Assembly (NCBI GenBank): GCA_027312225.1
Contig: DAICXK010000003.1
Location: forward strand, 244-64,243
DNA length: 64,000 bases
Direction of reading: 5' to 3'
From: Candidatus Saccharimonadota bacterium
Lineage (GTDB): Bacteria; Patescibacteriota; Saccharimonadia; Saccharimonadales; Saccharimonadaceae
Below the pieces are notes generated by a model, which did not search any database, was not told the origin of the DNA, and worked only from the letters and a program-made list of their open reading frames with translations. Positions within the stretch are counted from its first letter, which is position 1. Each line of letters starts with the position of its first letter. Shown piece by piece: positions 32,377 to 42,358 of this stretch. The translations under genes were made by a program, and so were the position numbers.

Positions 32377-33465
32377 ATGCGTACGAAAATAAATACCTTT
32401 TCAAAACTGCGCGATTGGGCAAATGCTCATCGCAAACTAAGCCTTGTTATCACAGGCGTTACGCTCGTTGCCATCGCCGCTGGAGTCGCAGCGTTTCTTG
32501 TCACGCAAAATCCCGTAACCGATGTGCCACCGCCTAAGGCGTCATCTTCTGTCAAAAAAGAAGAGCCCAAGCCTGTCTTTTACGCACCGCTCACAGGGGT
32601 CGAAGTTGCGGATGAAAATGCCACCACAAAACCCGTTACTGCCATTATGATCGAGAACAGTCCCGATGCACGACCACAATCCGGCATCAAAAGTAGTTCG
32701 GTGGTATACGAGGCGATTGCCGAAGGAGGTATCACAAGGTTCCTCGTACTGTATCAGCAAGAAAAACCACAGCTCGTCGGTCCCGTACGAAGCTTGCGAA
32801 TGTATTACGTCGACTGGCTGGCACCATATAACGCAAGCGTCGCTCATGTTGGCGGTAGCGCAAACGCCCTCGCCGAAGTGCGCAATGGTAACTACCGCGA
32901 TATTGATCAGTTCTTTAACGCGGGTAGTTACTGGCGGGCAAGCGACCGCTGGGCACCGCACAATGTCTACACTAGTTTCGAACGGCTTGATGCACTCAAC
33001 GCCGCCAAGGGCTATACCAGCTCGAAACCCCTCGTGTTCCCACGCAAAGACTCTACCCCCGCCAAAGCACCAACTGCCACCTCTATTTCTGTCACTATGA
33101 GCGGCCCGCTCTATAACAGTAGTTATACCTATGACGCCACGAACAACTATTACCTTCGCTCCCAGGGGGGCGGCGCGCACACTGACCGCGAAGAGGGCCA
33201 GATAACTCCTCGTGTCGTTATCGTCATCAAATCACCAATGCAGCTTGTCCAAGAGGACGGCTGGCGCCAGCAATACCAAACAACCGGTAGCGGTAGCGCA
33301 ACAATTTTCCAAGATGGCACTGTCCAAGAAGTCACATGGCGTAAGGCAGACCGCCAAGCACAATACCGCTTTACTGATGCGAGCGGGACAGAGGTCTCAC
33401 TGGCTCGCGGACAAACTTGGATTAGTATCGTACCAGCTAGCACAGGGGGCGTTTCATGGCAGTAA
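32377..33465 (+). CDS. DUF3048 (YerB-like) membrane-anchored protein
   Basis: TAIMIENSPDARPQSGIKSSSVVYEAIAEGGITRFLVLYQ; VGPVRSLRMYYVDWLAPYNA. Confidence 0.88.
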   Translation: MRTKINTFSKLRDWANAHRKLSLVITGVTLVAIAAGVAAFLVTQNPVTDVPPPKASSSVKKEEPKPVFYAPLTGVEVADENATTKPVTAIMIENSPDARPQSGIKSSSVVYEAIAEGGITRFLVLYQQEKPQLVGPVRSLRMYYVDWLAPYNASVAHVGGSANALAEVRNGNYRDIDQFFNAGSYWRASDRWAPHNVYTSFERLDALNAAKGYTSSKPLVFPRKDSTPAKAPTATSISVTMSGPLYNSSYTYDATNNYYLRSQGGGAHTDREEGQITPRVVIVIKSPMQLVQEDGWRQQYQTTGSGSATIFQDGTVQEVTWRKADRQAQYRFTDASGTEVSLARGQTWISIVPASTGGVSWQ

Positions 33466-35006
33466 AAAAACAAAAGCCAGCTCCTGTGTCGCTCATCATG
33501 GAGTATATCCCCAAGCTGCAGCGCAGAATGCTCCTGACGATTATCCTGCCAGGAATCTTGATTGGCCTTGCCTGTGCACTATTACTTGTTACCTCTGAAA
33601 CCGCGCAGCCTGATAATTATATCTTTTGGGTCGTATGGATTGGCGTCACAATACTCTCGATGGCTAGTAACCTTCTTCTTTTCGTGTATACGTCAAGTCC
33701 TACGGGTGACCTTATGCGCGCCATCGCGCGTGTATCAGGCGAATCCTCGAGTGGCCCCCTGCCTAACCCGCATGATAAGAAATACATCAAGAGCGGGCTC
33801 AGCGCGGCGCTACAGGCAGTGTATAACCTTGACAGTCAGCAGTCAAAAAAAGCTGCCACCTCTCCTGATGAGTTAGGAGCTGCATCATCTTCGGTTCTCC
33901 ATTCACTCGATCGCATGCACGGGTCACTTATAACTCTCGACGCCGATCATAATGTAGTGTACGCCAGCAAGGCAAGCCCCTTGTATACCGTCGACGGCAA
34001 GCTTCAGCCTCAACTATTGTTTAATGCGCATGATACCTTACTTTCATGGCTTGAAGAGTGCGAAGCCTCGGCCGTCAAGGCAGAGCATAGTTGGCACCGT
34101 ATACCAAACAAACCAGCCGACCAGGAAGACCAGCGCATATTTGATGTCTACGCTTCATACGAAAAAGGCGCCGCACACGAAACCGTGCTAACACTCGTTG
34201 ACCAGACCACCCTGTATCAAGGCGACGAAGAGGACCTCAACTTTATCGCCTTCGCCGCACACGAGCTACGTGGTCCTATCACGGTCATCCGAGGCTACCT
34301 TGATGTGTTAGAAGACGAGTTGTCAGACGTATTAGAGGCCGATCAACGCGAACTGTTTCATCGTCTCACCGTGTCTGCCAATCGCTTGTCAAGCTATATC
34401 AACAATATTCTCAATACCTCGCGTTACGACCGCCGTCATCTTAATATCACGTTATCACCTGATTCGCTCTCTGAAATCTACGCGACAATCAATGACGACA
34501 TGATGCTTCGCGCTACTTCACAGAACAGGATGCTTTCTGTGACCATTCCAGATACACTACCTGAGATCGCAGCCGAACGCGCCAGCCTCAGCGAAGTCAT
34601 CGGCAACCTTATCGATAACGCGATCAAATACAGCAACGAAGGAGGCGTTATCAATGTCACTGCCGAGCAAAAAGGTGACTTTGTTGATATTATTGTCGAA
34701 GACCACGGTATCGGTATGCCAGGCAGCGTCGTCAATAATCTATTTCAGAAATTCTATCGTTCGCACCGCTCTCGAGAGACGGTTGCAGGTAGTGGTATCG
34801 GCCTTTACATCAGCAAGGCAATTGTTGAATCGCATGGTGGTACAATTAGTGTACGAAGTACTGAAGGGGAGGGCTCGACATTCGTCGCATCAATCCCGAC
34901 GTATGCTTCAGTTGCCGAAAAGCTTGCCAATGCCGGTAATAGCAATCTGGACCTCATTTCGCAGGGCAAGGGCTGGATAAAGAATCATTCAATGTATCGA
35001 GGATAA
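33456..35006 (+). CDS. sensor histidine kinase
   Basis: FAAHELRGPITVIRGYLDVL, NLIDNAIKYSNEGG, VEDHGIGMP, GSGIGLYISKAIVESHGG. Confidence 0.94.
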   Translation: MAVKKQKPAPVSLIMEYIPKLQRRMLLTIILPGILIGLACALLLVTSETAQPDNYIFWVVWIGVTILSMASNLLLFVYTSSPTGDLMRAIARVSGESSSGPLPNPHDKKYIKSGLSAALQAVYNLDSQQSKKAATSPDELGAASSSVLHSLDRMHGSLITLDADHNVVYASKASPLYTVDGKLQPQLLFNAHDTLLSWLEECEASAVKAEHSWHRIPNKPADQEDQRIFDVYASYEKGAAHETVLTLVDQTTLYQGDEEDLNFIAFAAHELRGPITVIRGYLDVLEDELSDVLEADQRELFHRLTVSANRLSSYINNILNTSRYDRRHLNITLSPDSLSEIYATINDDMMLRATSQNRMLSVTIPDTLPEIAAERASLSEVIGNLIDNAIKYSNEGGVINVTAEQKGDFVDIIVEDHGIGMPGSVVNNLFQKFYRSHRSRETVAGSGIGLYISKAIVESHGGTISVRSTEGEGSTFVASIPTYASVAEKLANAGNSNLDLISQGKGWIKNHSMYRG

Positions 35007-35011
35007 CCACT

Positions 35012-35392
35012 ATGACAACTACTAAATCAATTCTCATTATCGAAGACGACCGCTTTATTGGAGAGATGTATGTCCGCAGCCTCCGCAAAGCTGACTACGA
35101 TGTCGACTGGATGGTTGATGGCAATGATGGACTAGTAGCAGCTCGCAATAAGCCCTACGATGCTATTCTGCTTGATGTGATGCTGCCCGAACGACGGGGA
35201 AGTGACATTCTACAAGCATTACGCGGTAACGGTGAGGATCTCATCCCAAACACAAGGGTGCTCGTGCTCACCAACTTCGAACAAGACGACGAGTCACGGG
35301 CAGCCATGCAGCAGAATGCCGATGCCTACCTCATCAAGGCGGAGATCACTCCTCGCAAACTACTCGCAATTCTTAGTGACCTCTTTTCATAG
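35012..35392 (+). CDS. response regulator (receiver domain only)
   Basis: ILIIEDDRFIGEMY, DAILLDVMLPERRG, VLVLTNFEQ, AYLIKAEI. Confidence 0.93.
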   Translation: MTTTKSILIIEDDRFIGEMYVRSLRKADYDVDWMVDGNDGLVAARNKPYDAILLDVMLPERRGSDILQALRGNGEDLIPNTRVLVLTNFEQDDESRAAMQQNADAYLIKAEITPRKLLAILSDLFS

Positions 35393-35429
35393 ACAAGACC
35401 ACCGTTTTTTGATACTATATCTCAGTATT

Positions 35430-35504
35430 GGCCTCATCGTCTAACGGTTAGGACATCAGGTTCTCATCCTGGCAATCGGGGTTCGATTCCCCGTGAGGTC
35501 ACCA
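35430..35504 (+). tRNA. tRNA-Glu(CTC)
   Basis: GGCCTCA acceptor, anticodon loop TTCTCAT, T-arm GGGGTTCGATTCCCC, encoded CCA. Confidence 0.95.
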
Positions 35505-35547
35505 TATTGAATATCGAAGACTCCCGAGGAGTCTTCTTTTGTTACTG

Positions 35548-38202
35548 CTATTCTGCAACAATAGCCAGCGAAGTATTTTTTCTGTTGACTATCAGCTTGT
35601 ATAGCTCGACAGTAATCAGTGGCAACAGTGAACAACCGAAAGCAATCAGGTACCCATGAAGGGGCAGAGCGACGAATCCAAAGAGCGTCTGAATAGGCGG
35701 AATCAAAACGACGGCTGCCGTAATAGCAAATGAGCCGACAGCTGCAAAAGTTAGGTACTTGTTTGACCAAAGACCAATCGCGAAGAGCGAGCGCGACGAA
35801 CGAACGTTCAATGAATGAACGACCTGTATCGACGCCAACGCGATAAATGCCATCGTCTGACCGGCCACAAGACTGCCGAGTTGAGTTTTACCGAACCAGA
35901 AGGCAAATAGGGTAATACCGGCAAAGAGGCATCCCATACCGATAATCCTATACCACAAACCACCAGCAAACAGACTCTCGCTCTTTGGTTTTGGCTTTTG
36001 TTTCATAACCGAATCCTCAACCGGCTCGAGCCCCAACGTAATAGCAGGTAAGCTATCGGTCACAAGGTTGATCCACAGCAGGTGTACGGCCAGTAAAAGT
36101 GGCTGTTGCCAAATCATCATCGCTACAAAGACTGCAATGATCTCGCTAATATTCGTACTGAGAAGGAATTGCACGACCTTTCTGATGTTAGCATAGACGC
36201 CGCGGCCTTCACGCACCGCAGCCACAATGGTCGAGAAGTTATCATCAGTCAAGGTCATCGCGGCAGCGCCCTTAGCAACATCCGTCCCAGTCACACCCAT
36301 AGCGCAGCCGATATCAGCGGCCTTTAGGGCAGGGGCGTCATTCACACCATCACCCGTCATCGCCACGACCGCACCCGTCGATTGCCACGCCTTCACAATA
36401 CGAATCTTATCCTGCGGCGAAACACGGGCATAGACAGCGATATTCTTCACTTCTTTGCGCAGCTCAACCTCACTCATTTTTTCTAGTTCAGTCCCGGTAA
36501 TCGCATGATCACCATCGCGCATAATATCCAACTCTTTAGCAATCGCCATCGCCGTCACAATATGATCGCCCGTAATCATGACTGGCGTAATACCTGCATC
36601 GCGGCAGAGTGCCACTGCTGGCTTGACTTCCTCTCGTGGCGGATCAATCATGCCAATCACGCCAATAATCGTCAGCTGCTGTTCATGCATAGCACTGTCA
36701 AGCTCTTCAGGCGCCACATCAAACGTACGGCAACCCACCGCAATCACACGAAGTGCGTTCTCACTCATGTCATCAACCGCCACCTTCAGCGCGGCAAGCT
36801 CCTCGCTCGTGTTCACACTTCGCTGGACCATCTCATCAAAAGCACCTTTTACAATCAATGTCTGCACGCCATCAATCGCATGCAGCGTCGACATAAGTTT
36901 TCGATCAGAATCGAACGGCAATTCAGCAAGGCGAGGGGAGGCCTCTTCAAGATCGGATTTATCCAATTGATTATTATGTGCCGCCAGTACAATCGCCGTC
37001 TCGGTTGGATCACCGACGTGTTTCGTTTCGCCATCATCAAACTCAATCTCACCATCACTACATAATGTTGCATAGGTAAGAATCTGACGAGCGGCATCAC
37101 TATTGCTCCCAGAGCTCTCCTCGGCACCACTCGCAATACTGAAGATCTTTGTCACCGTCATGCGGTTTTGCGTCAGCGTACCTGTCTTATCGGTACAAAT
37201 CACCGAGGCGCTTCCTAGTGTCTCGACCGCAGGGATTTTACGAATAATTGCATTCTTTTTGACCATGCGCTGGACGCCAATCGCCAAGATCACCGTCACC
37301 GTCACCGCCAACCCCTCTGGAATCGCCGACACGGCAAGAGATACAGCGACCATGAATATCTCAATCAATGGCAAACCCGCAAACAACCCCACGCCAAAAA
37401 TCAACGCACAAGCGACGAGCGCAATAATACCCAAGCGGCCACCGAGCTGCGATAATTTGTGTTGCAAAGGAGTCTCCGCTTGCTTTTCGTCCGTCAACAA
37501 TCCGGCAATGCGCCCCATCTCCGTCTGCATACCGGTGCCTGTCACGACCGCTACGCCGCGACCATATGACACGGCACAGCCACTGAATACCATAGTGTCC
37601 TGATCAGCGAGTGGCGTGTCATCATCCAATGTTCGCGAGGCATCCTTGTCGGCCGGAACCGATTCGCCCGTTAATGCTGCCTCATCAACCTGCAGCCTTG
37701 CCGATTCAACTAATCGCGCATCCGCTGGTACGAAATCACCAGCTTCAAGTTCAATAATGTCTCCCGGTACCAGTTCGTTTGCGGGAATCTTTTGTGTTTC
37801 ACCGTCACGGATTACCCGAGCTTCGGGTGCCGCCATCCGCTTTAATGATTCCAGGGCTTTTTCAGCCCGCCCTTCCTGGATCACCGCAATCACGGCGTTC
37901 AAAATCACAATGCCGACAATCAATAAGGGCTCGAATAGCCCTTTGCCCTCATAAAGATGTACCGCCAACGACACTGCTGCTGCAACCAACAAGATAACAA
38001 TCATCATATCCTTAAACTGCTCAAAGAACTTAACGACAATACTGCGCGGCTTGGTATGAGCCAACTCGTTACGGCCATACTGCTGCTGTCGACACTGAAC
38101 CTCATCGGCACCGAGCCCGTTATCGATAGTAGTTTTTAGCGTTTCAGTAACTGTTTGTATCGGGGATGCGTGATATCTCATATACGTCTTATTGTAACCC
38201 AT
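35548..38202 (-). CDS. cation-transporting P-type ATPase (P2/Ca2+-type); start possibly 38181
   Basis: ALTGESVPADK, VICTDKTGTLTQNRMT, MTGDGVNDAPALKAADIGCAMG. Confidence 0.95.
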   Translation of the reverse strand: MGYNKTYMRYHASPIQTVTETLKTTIDNGLGADEVQCRQQQYGRNELAHTKPRSIVVKFFEQFKDMMIVILLVAAAVSLAVHLYEGKGLFEPLLIVGIVILNAVIAVIQEGRAEKALESLKRMAAPEARVIRDGETQKIPANELVPGDIIELEAGDFVPADARLVESARLQVDEAALTGESVPADKDASRTLDDDTPLADQDTMVFSGCAVSYGRGVAVVTGTGMQTEMGRIAGLLTDEKQAETPLQHKLSQLGGRLGIIALVACALIFGVGLFAGLPLIEIFMVAVSLAVSAIPEGLAVTVTVILAIGVQRMVKKNAIIRKIPAVETLGSASVICTDKTGTLTQNRMTVTKIFSIASGAEESSGSNSDAARQILTYATLCSDGEIEFDDGETKHVGDPTETAIVLAAHNNQLDKSDLEEASPRLAELPFDSDRKLMSTLHAIDGVQTLIVKGAFDEMVQRSVNTSEELAALKVAVDDMSENALRVIAVGCRTFDVAPEELDSAMHEQQLTIIGVIGMIDPPREEVKPAVALCRDAGITPVMITGDHIVTAMAIAKELDIMRDGDHAITGTELEKMSEVELRKEVKNIAVYARVSPQDKIRIVKAWQSTGAVVAMTGDGVNDAPALKAADIGCAMGVTGTDVAKGAAAMTLTDDNFSTIVAAVREGRGVYANIRKVVQFLLSTNISEIIAVFVAMMIWQQPLLLAVHLLWINLVTDSLPAITLGLEPVEDSVMKQKPKPKSESLFAGGLWYRIIGMGCLFAGITLFAFWFGKTQLGSLVAGQTMAFIALASIQVVHSLNVRSSRSLFAIGLWSNKYLTFAAVGSFAITAAVVLIPPIQTLFGFVALPLHGYLIAFGCSLLPLITVELYKLIVNRKNTSLAIVAE

Positions 38203-38218
38203 ATGATACTGTAGTCAT

Positions 38219-39271
38219 ATGAACACACCTCTTCGTGGCGTGAATCTCGGTGGGTGGCTTGTCCTCGAACGGTGGATGACACCGCGCCTTTTTGCCGGCA
38301 CCGATGCCAAAGATGAATATTCATTCATGCAAACACCTGACGCCAAGGAAAAAATTAATAAACATCGCGACACATTTATTACCGAAGATGATTTTCGCTG
38401 GTTAGCCGACAACGGCTATAACGCGGTTCGAATTCCGATTGGGTATTGGATATTCGACGGCGACGATCCTTTTACGGCATGCATCGATCGGCTGGATTGG
38501 GCCGTCAAGGTGGCCACAAGATACAAGATTCGCGTCCTCATCTGCCTCCACGGCGCACCCGGCAGTCAAAACGGACATGATCACAGCGGGCGTATCGGCA
38601 AAGCGGAATGGTACCGCAATCCTGCATATCGTCAACAATCAATCGAGGTATTATCTGGCCTCGCCGCCAGATATAAAAACCAACCGACAGTGTGGGGAAT
38701 CGAGCTACTGAACGAACCAAACGCATGGCACAAGCCATGGGTCCTCAAACGGTTTTATCAGGACGCCTACCTGGCCATTCAATCTACCGGAAGAAAAGGA
38801 ATCGTGACCGTCTTTTCCGATGGTTTTATGCCCAAGTTTATGTCAGGTGCCCTCACGGCAACACCAAATTACCCCGTTATGATGGATACTCACTGGTATC
38901 ATTTCTTTATGCCACGTCTGCTACAACGACTGACGCCATTTCGCCTCTACCAATGGCGCCTGCGACGACGAGCATCGCTCCTTGCGCGCCTCAGCAAACA
39001 GCAACCAATTATTATGGGTGAATGGAGTGGAGTCATAGGGTCGGAGGCGCTCTCTCGGTATCAGACGGCACGCCACCAGACGCTTATGCAGGTACATCTA
39101 CGCGAACAACAGGCGTTGTTCTCACGCCTCGAGGGCTGGTTTTATTGGAGCTACAAAACCCAAGATCGAGGTATTTTTCATTTCCGATCGATGGTCGAAG
39201 ATGGCCATACCGAGCCACCATTTTCGCCTCTTGTCATCCCGGCTCGACTCGTGCATACTAAGGATAAGTAA
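38219..39271 (+). CDS. GH5-family glycoside hydrolase, exo-beta-1,3-glucanase-like
   Basis: RGVNLGGWLVLERWMTPRLF, NAVRIPIGYW, LHGAPGSQNGHDHSG, GIELLNEPNAW, MGEWSG. Confidence 0.9.
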   Translation: MNTPLRGVNLGGWLVLERWMTPRLFAGTDAKDEYSFMQTPDAKEKINKHRDTFITEDDFRWLADNGYNAVRIPIGYWIFDGDDPFTACIDRLDWAVKVATRYKIRVLICLHGAPGSQNGHDHSGRIGKAEWYRNPAYRQQSIEVLSGLAARYKNQPTVWGIELLNEPNAWHKPWVLKRFYQDAYLAIQSTGRKGIVTVFSDGFMPKFMSGALTATPNYPVMMDTHWYHFFMPRLLQRLTPFRLYQWRLRRRASLLARLSKQQPIIMGEWSGVIGSEALSRYQTARHQTLMQVHLREQQALFSRLEGWFYWSYKTQDRGIFHFRSMVEDGHTEPPFSPLVIPARLVHTKDK

Positions 39272-39283
39272 TATTATGATAGG

Positions 39284-41371
39284 TTGACTTTAGGGGGCGC
39301 TATAAAACCGGTTGTCATTGACAGTTTCTGGTATCGACGCATCAACGAGGCGATTGCCTTTATGGCATTGTCTGTGTTTGCCCTGTATATGTGGTTTGGT
39401 TTTCTGAGCCCCCATAAACCACCCTACGAGATCCAGCTCGCGACGCTACTTGTCGCCATAGCCGCCGCCGCGTCAAGTATTGTCGCGCGTGCCATTGTCG
39501 ACGTAAAGGGAACGTTCATTCGAACCCTCATCAGTTATCTCCTCCTCGCAGCGACCGTGGCGCTTCTGCTATATGACACTTCCGGCATCTCATCACCATA
39601 TCTCTTCATGTGGACACTGGTTGCGGCGTTTGCCGGATTATTTGGTATCTGGAGCTCGGCACCCATTTTCCTCGTAGCCTGCGGATACCTTGCAGTGCTA
39701 CTTATCGGCGGGACTGTCGAGCAAGCTGCCATCGCACCAACGGTCCTGATTGTCACCGTACCAATTGTCTTCAGTATCATCGTGTGGTCTCATATCAATC
39801 AAGTATCGTACCTCAAACAAGAGCGGGACCCTGCCGCATATAAACAGCTGTCAAATGAGCTCAGCGACCTTGCCAACGAATCTTCAGAGGTTGTTATCAA
39901 CGCCATCGGCGACGGAGTGCTTGCAATTGACAGCCAGGGTATTATCCAGCTTATCAATCCGGCTGCGCAATCAATCCTGGGATGGACCAAGCATGACGCG
40001 CTGACGTTGCAATACCAGTCAGTTCTAAAGCTCACTGGTGAAGACGACAAACAACTCCCTGATACAATGGAGCCTATCAAACAAGCCCTCAACATGACAC
40101 AGGAGATTCGTTCAAACCACCTGCAGGCCGAAACAAAGAGCGGCAAGAAACTATCCATCTCACTCGTTGCATCACCCCTTGGGCCTGCCGGTAGTGGGGT
40201 CATCGCCGTATTTAGGGACGTCACAAAAGAGCGCGCCGAAGAGCGCGAGCAAGCCGAATTTATTAGTACCGCTAGCCACGAAATGCGGACGCCAGTTGCC
40301 AGTATCGAAGGCTACCTTGGCCTTGCTCTTAACCCTGCGACAGCCACGATTGACGACAAGGCGCGTGACTTTATCAACAAAGCCCACGAGTCCGCCCAAC
40401 ACCTTGGCCGCCTCTTCCAGGACCTTCTTGATGTTTCAAAAGCAGAGGATGGGCGTCTCTCAAACAACCCGACCGTCATTGACATTGTCGAGTTTACAGG
40501 CGATGTCGTCGAGGGCCTCCAGCAAAAGGCCTCCGACAAAGGCCTCCAGCTTACCTTTAAGCCTGGACCCAGCAAGAGAGAGAAGGGCGAACGTCGTCTC
40601 AGTCCGGTGTATCACGTCAACGTCGACAAGGATCATATCCGCGAAATCATTAATAACTTGACCGAGAACGCCATTAAATACACCCCCAGCGGTGAGGTAT
40701 CTATCGATATTACGGGCGACAACGAACATATTACGATCAGTGTTACCGACAGCGGCATTGGTATTCCTGCCGAAGACCTCTCGCACCTGTTCCAGAAGTT
40801 TTATCGTGTCGACAATACCGACACGCGCGAAATCGGAGGCACCGGTCTTGGCCTCTACTTGTGCCGTCGTCTCGCTGAAACAATCGGTGGGCGTGTTTGG
40901 GCAGAGAGCACTTATAAAAAGGGAAGTACCTTCTTTGTCCAGCTGCCTCGGCTTGATTCTATGCAGGCAAAACGACTTCTCAAGGAGCAAGCTGACGCAG
41001 AGGAAGAAAAAAAAGCCAGGGCCGAACAAGCTACAAGAGACGAAGATGCGTCAGTACCAACACCAGCCGCGCCTCAGCCAGTAGCACCTATTACGCCTGC
41101 TACTATGCCAGAGCCCGTCGCGGTTGCACCGGCAGCCCCCGCAGTACCTGTCCCTGTTCAGCCAGCTGCCACGACAATGCCAGCACCTGTCGCTCAACCA
41201 ATACCCCAGTCAGCACCTCAGCCAGTAGCACCCGCTGTCATGCAGCCTGTCACCCCCGCAGCACCAACGGCACCAATGCGAGCCAATATACCCCTATCGC
41301 ATATCGAACAAAATCCGGCTGCTTTTACCACACCAAGGGATGGAAATGTCAACATTCCACCTCGAAATTGA
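39284..41371 (+). CDS. multi-TM sensor histidine kinase with PAS domain and long Pro/Ala-rich C-terminal tail (TTG start uncertain)
   Basis: Six or more TM segments; FISTASHEMRTPVASIEGYL; NLTENAIKYTPSGEV; GGTGLGLYLCRRLAETIGG; tail PVAPITPATMPEPVAVAPAAPAVPVPVQ. Confidence 0.93.
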   Translation: MTLGGAIKPVVIDSFWYRRINEAIAFMALSVFALYMWFGFLSPHKPPYEIQLATLLVAIAAAASSIVARAIVDVKGTFIRTLISYLLLAATVALLLYDTSGISSPYLFMWTLVAAFAGLFGIWSSAPIFLVACGYLAVLLIGGTVEQAAIAPTVLIVTVPIVFSIIVWSHINQVSYLKQERDPAAYKQLSNELSDLANESSEVVINAIGDGVLAIDSQGIIQLINPAAQSILGWTKHDALTLQYQSVLKLTGEDDKQLPDTMEPIKQALNMTQEIRSNHLQAETKSGKKLSISLVASPLGPAGSGVIAVFRDVTKERAEEREQAEFISTASHEMRTPVASIEGYLGLALNPATATIDDKARDFINKAHESAQHLGRLFQDLLDVSKAEDGRLSNNPTVIDIVEFTGDVVEGLQQKASDKGLQLTFKPGPSKREKGERRLSPVYHVNVDKDHIREIINNLTENAIKYTPSGEVSIDITGDNEHITISVTDSGIGIPAEDLSHLFQKFYRVDNTDTREIGGTGLGLYLCRRLAETIGGRVWAESTYKKGSTFFVQLPRLDSMQAKRLLKEQADAEEEKKARAEQATRDEDASVPTPAAPQPVAPITPATMPEPVAVAPAAPAVPVPVQPAATTMPAPVAQPIPQSAPQPVAPAVMQPVTPAAPTAPMRANIPLSHIEQNPAAFTTPRDGNVNIPPRN

Positions 41372-41429
41372 TAATAAACATGAGGACTATGGTATTTTTA
41401 AAATGCTTTGGGTACAATAAGGGATAGTT

Positions 41430-42332
41430 ATGACAAAGATTCTATTAGTTGAGGATGATAAGAGCTTACGAGAGATTTATGGCGTCAGGTTGCTCGCCGA
41501 GGGATACGACATCGTATCGGCTGGCGACGGTGAAGAAGCTCTCGCTATGGCCATCAAAGAACGCCCCCAACTCATCGTCAGCGACGTCATGATGCCAAAG
41601 ATTAGCGGCTTTGACATGCTCGATATCCTCCGCAGCACCACCGAGACAAAAGACATCAAGGTTATTATGATGACCGCCTTGTCCTCAGAAGATCAGCGCC
41701 TCCGCGGTGAACAGCTCGGCGCCGATCGCTATCTCGTAAAGTCCCAGGTCGGTATTGAAGATGTTGTTCGAACCGTCCATGATGTCCTTGGCGATATTCC
41801 ATCGGCCACACCAACACCTCAGCAAACGTTCGGCACCCCAGCGCCATCTGCCGTAGCGCGGCCTACGACACCGACCGTGCCTCCTCGTCCAACCGAAACA
41901 CCTGTCGCAGCACCTGTTGCGCCACAGCCCGCGCCCGCACCTGTCGCGCCGCCAGCAGCACCTGCGCCCGCACCGACCCCCCAGCCAGTTGCGCCTCCGG
42001 TACCTCCCGTACCTACACCCGCGCAACCAGCCCCCATACCAACACCACCAGCACAAGGGTCAACAACCGTATCAATGGCACCCGTACAGCCCGATCCGGC
42101 CGCAAGTCAGCTACCCCAACCAACCGCTCCATTCTCTGGCCAGCGTCCTGCAAGCCTTGGCGAACGAGTCATTCACCCAATTGACGATCCTGCACCGGCA
42201 GCAGATGTAGCCAGTCTTATCGCGCAAGAACTTGGCGATCCTGCCATCGTTCCCGCGCCTCCGATACCTCCCGTACCAGAGATGCCGCCAGTGGCGAATC
42301 CGTTCCAGGCTCCTCCTGCGCCAGGACAGTAG
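41430..42332 (+). CDS. response regulator with long Pro/Ala-rich C-terminal tail
   Basis: KILLVEDDKSLREIYG, LIVSDVMMPKISG, VIMMTALSS, YLVKSQV; then about 170 aa of P/A-rich sequence. Confidence 0.92.
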   Translation: MTKILLVEDDKSLREIYGVRLLAEGYDIVSAGDGEEALAMAIKERPQLIVSDVMMPKISGFDMLDILRSTTETKDIKVIMMTALSSEDQRLRGEQLGADRYLVKSQVGIEDVVRTVHDVLGDIPSATPTPQQTFGTPAPSAVARPTTPTVPPRPTETPVAAPVAPQPAPAPVAPPAAPAPAPTPQPVAPPVPPVPTPAQPAPIPTPPAQGSTTVSMAPVQPDPAASQLPQPTAPFSGQRPASLGERVIHPIDDPAPAADVASLIAQELGDPAIVPAPPIPPVPEMPPVANPFQAPPAPGQ

Positions 42333-42358
42333 ACTGCGGCGTGATACACTAGGAAAGT

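Noticed and set aside
41685-42056. Antisense ORF rich in Cys/Arg/Gly (123 aa) and the Gly-rich antisense ORF at 41819-42037
   Set aside because: Mirror image of the Pro/Ala-rich codons of the response regulator tail
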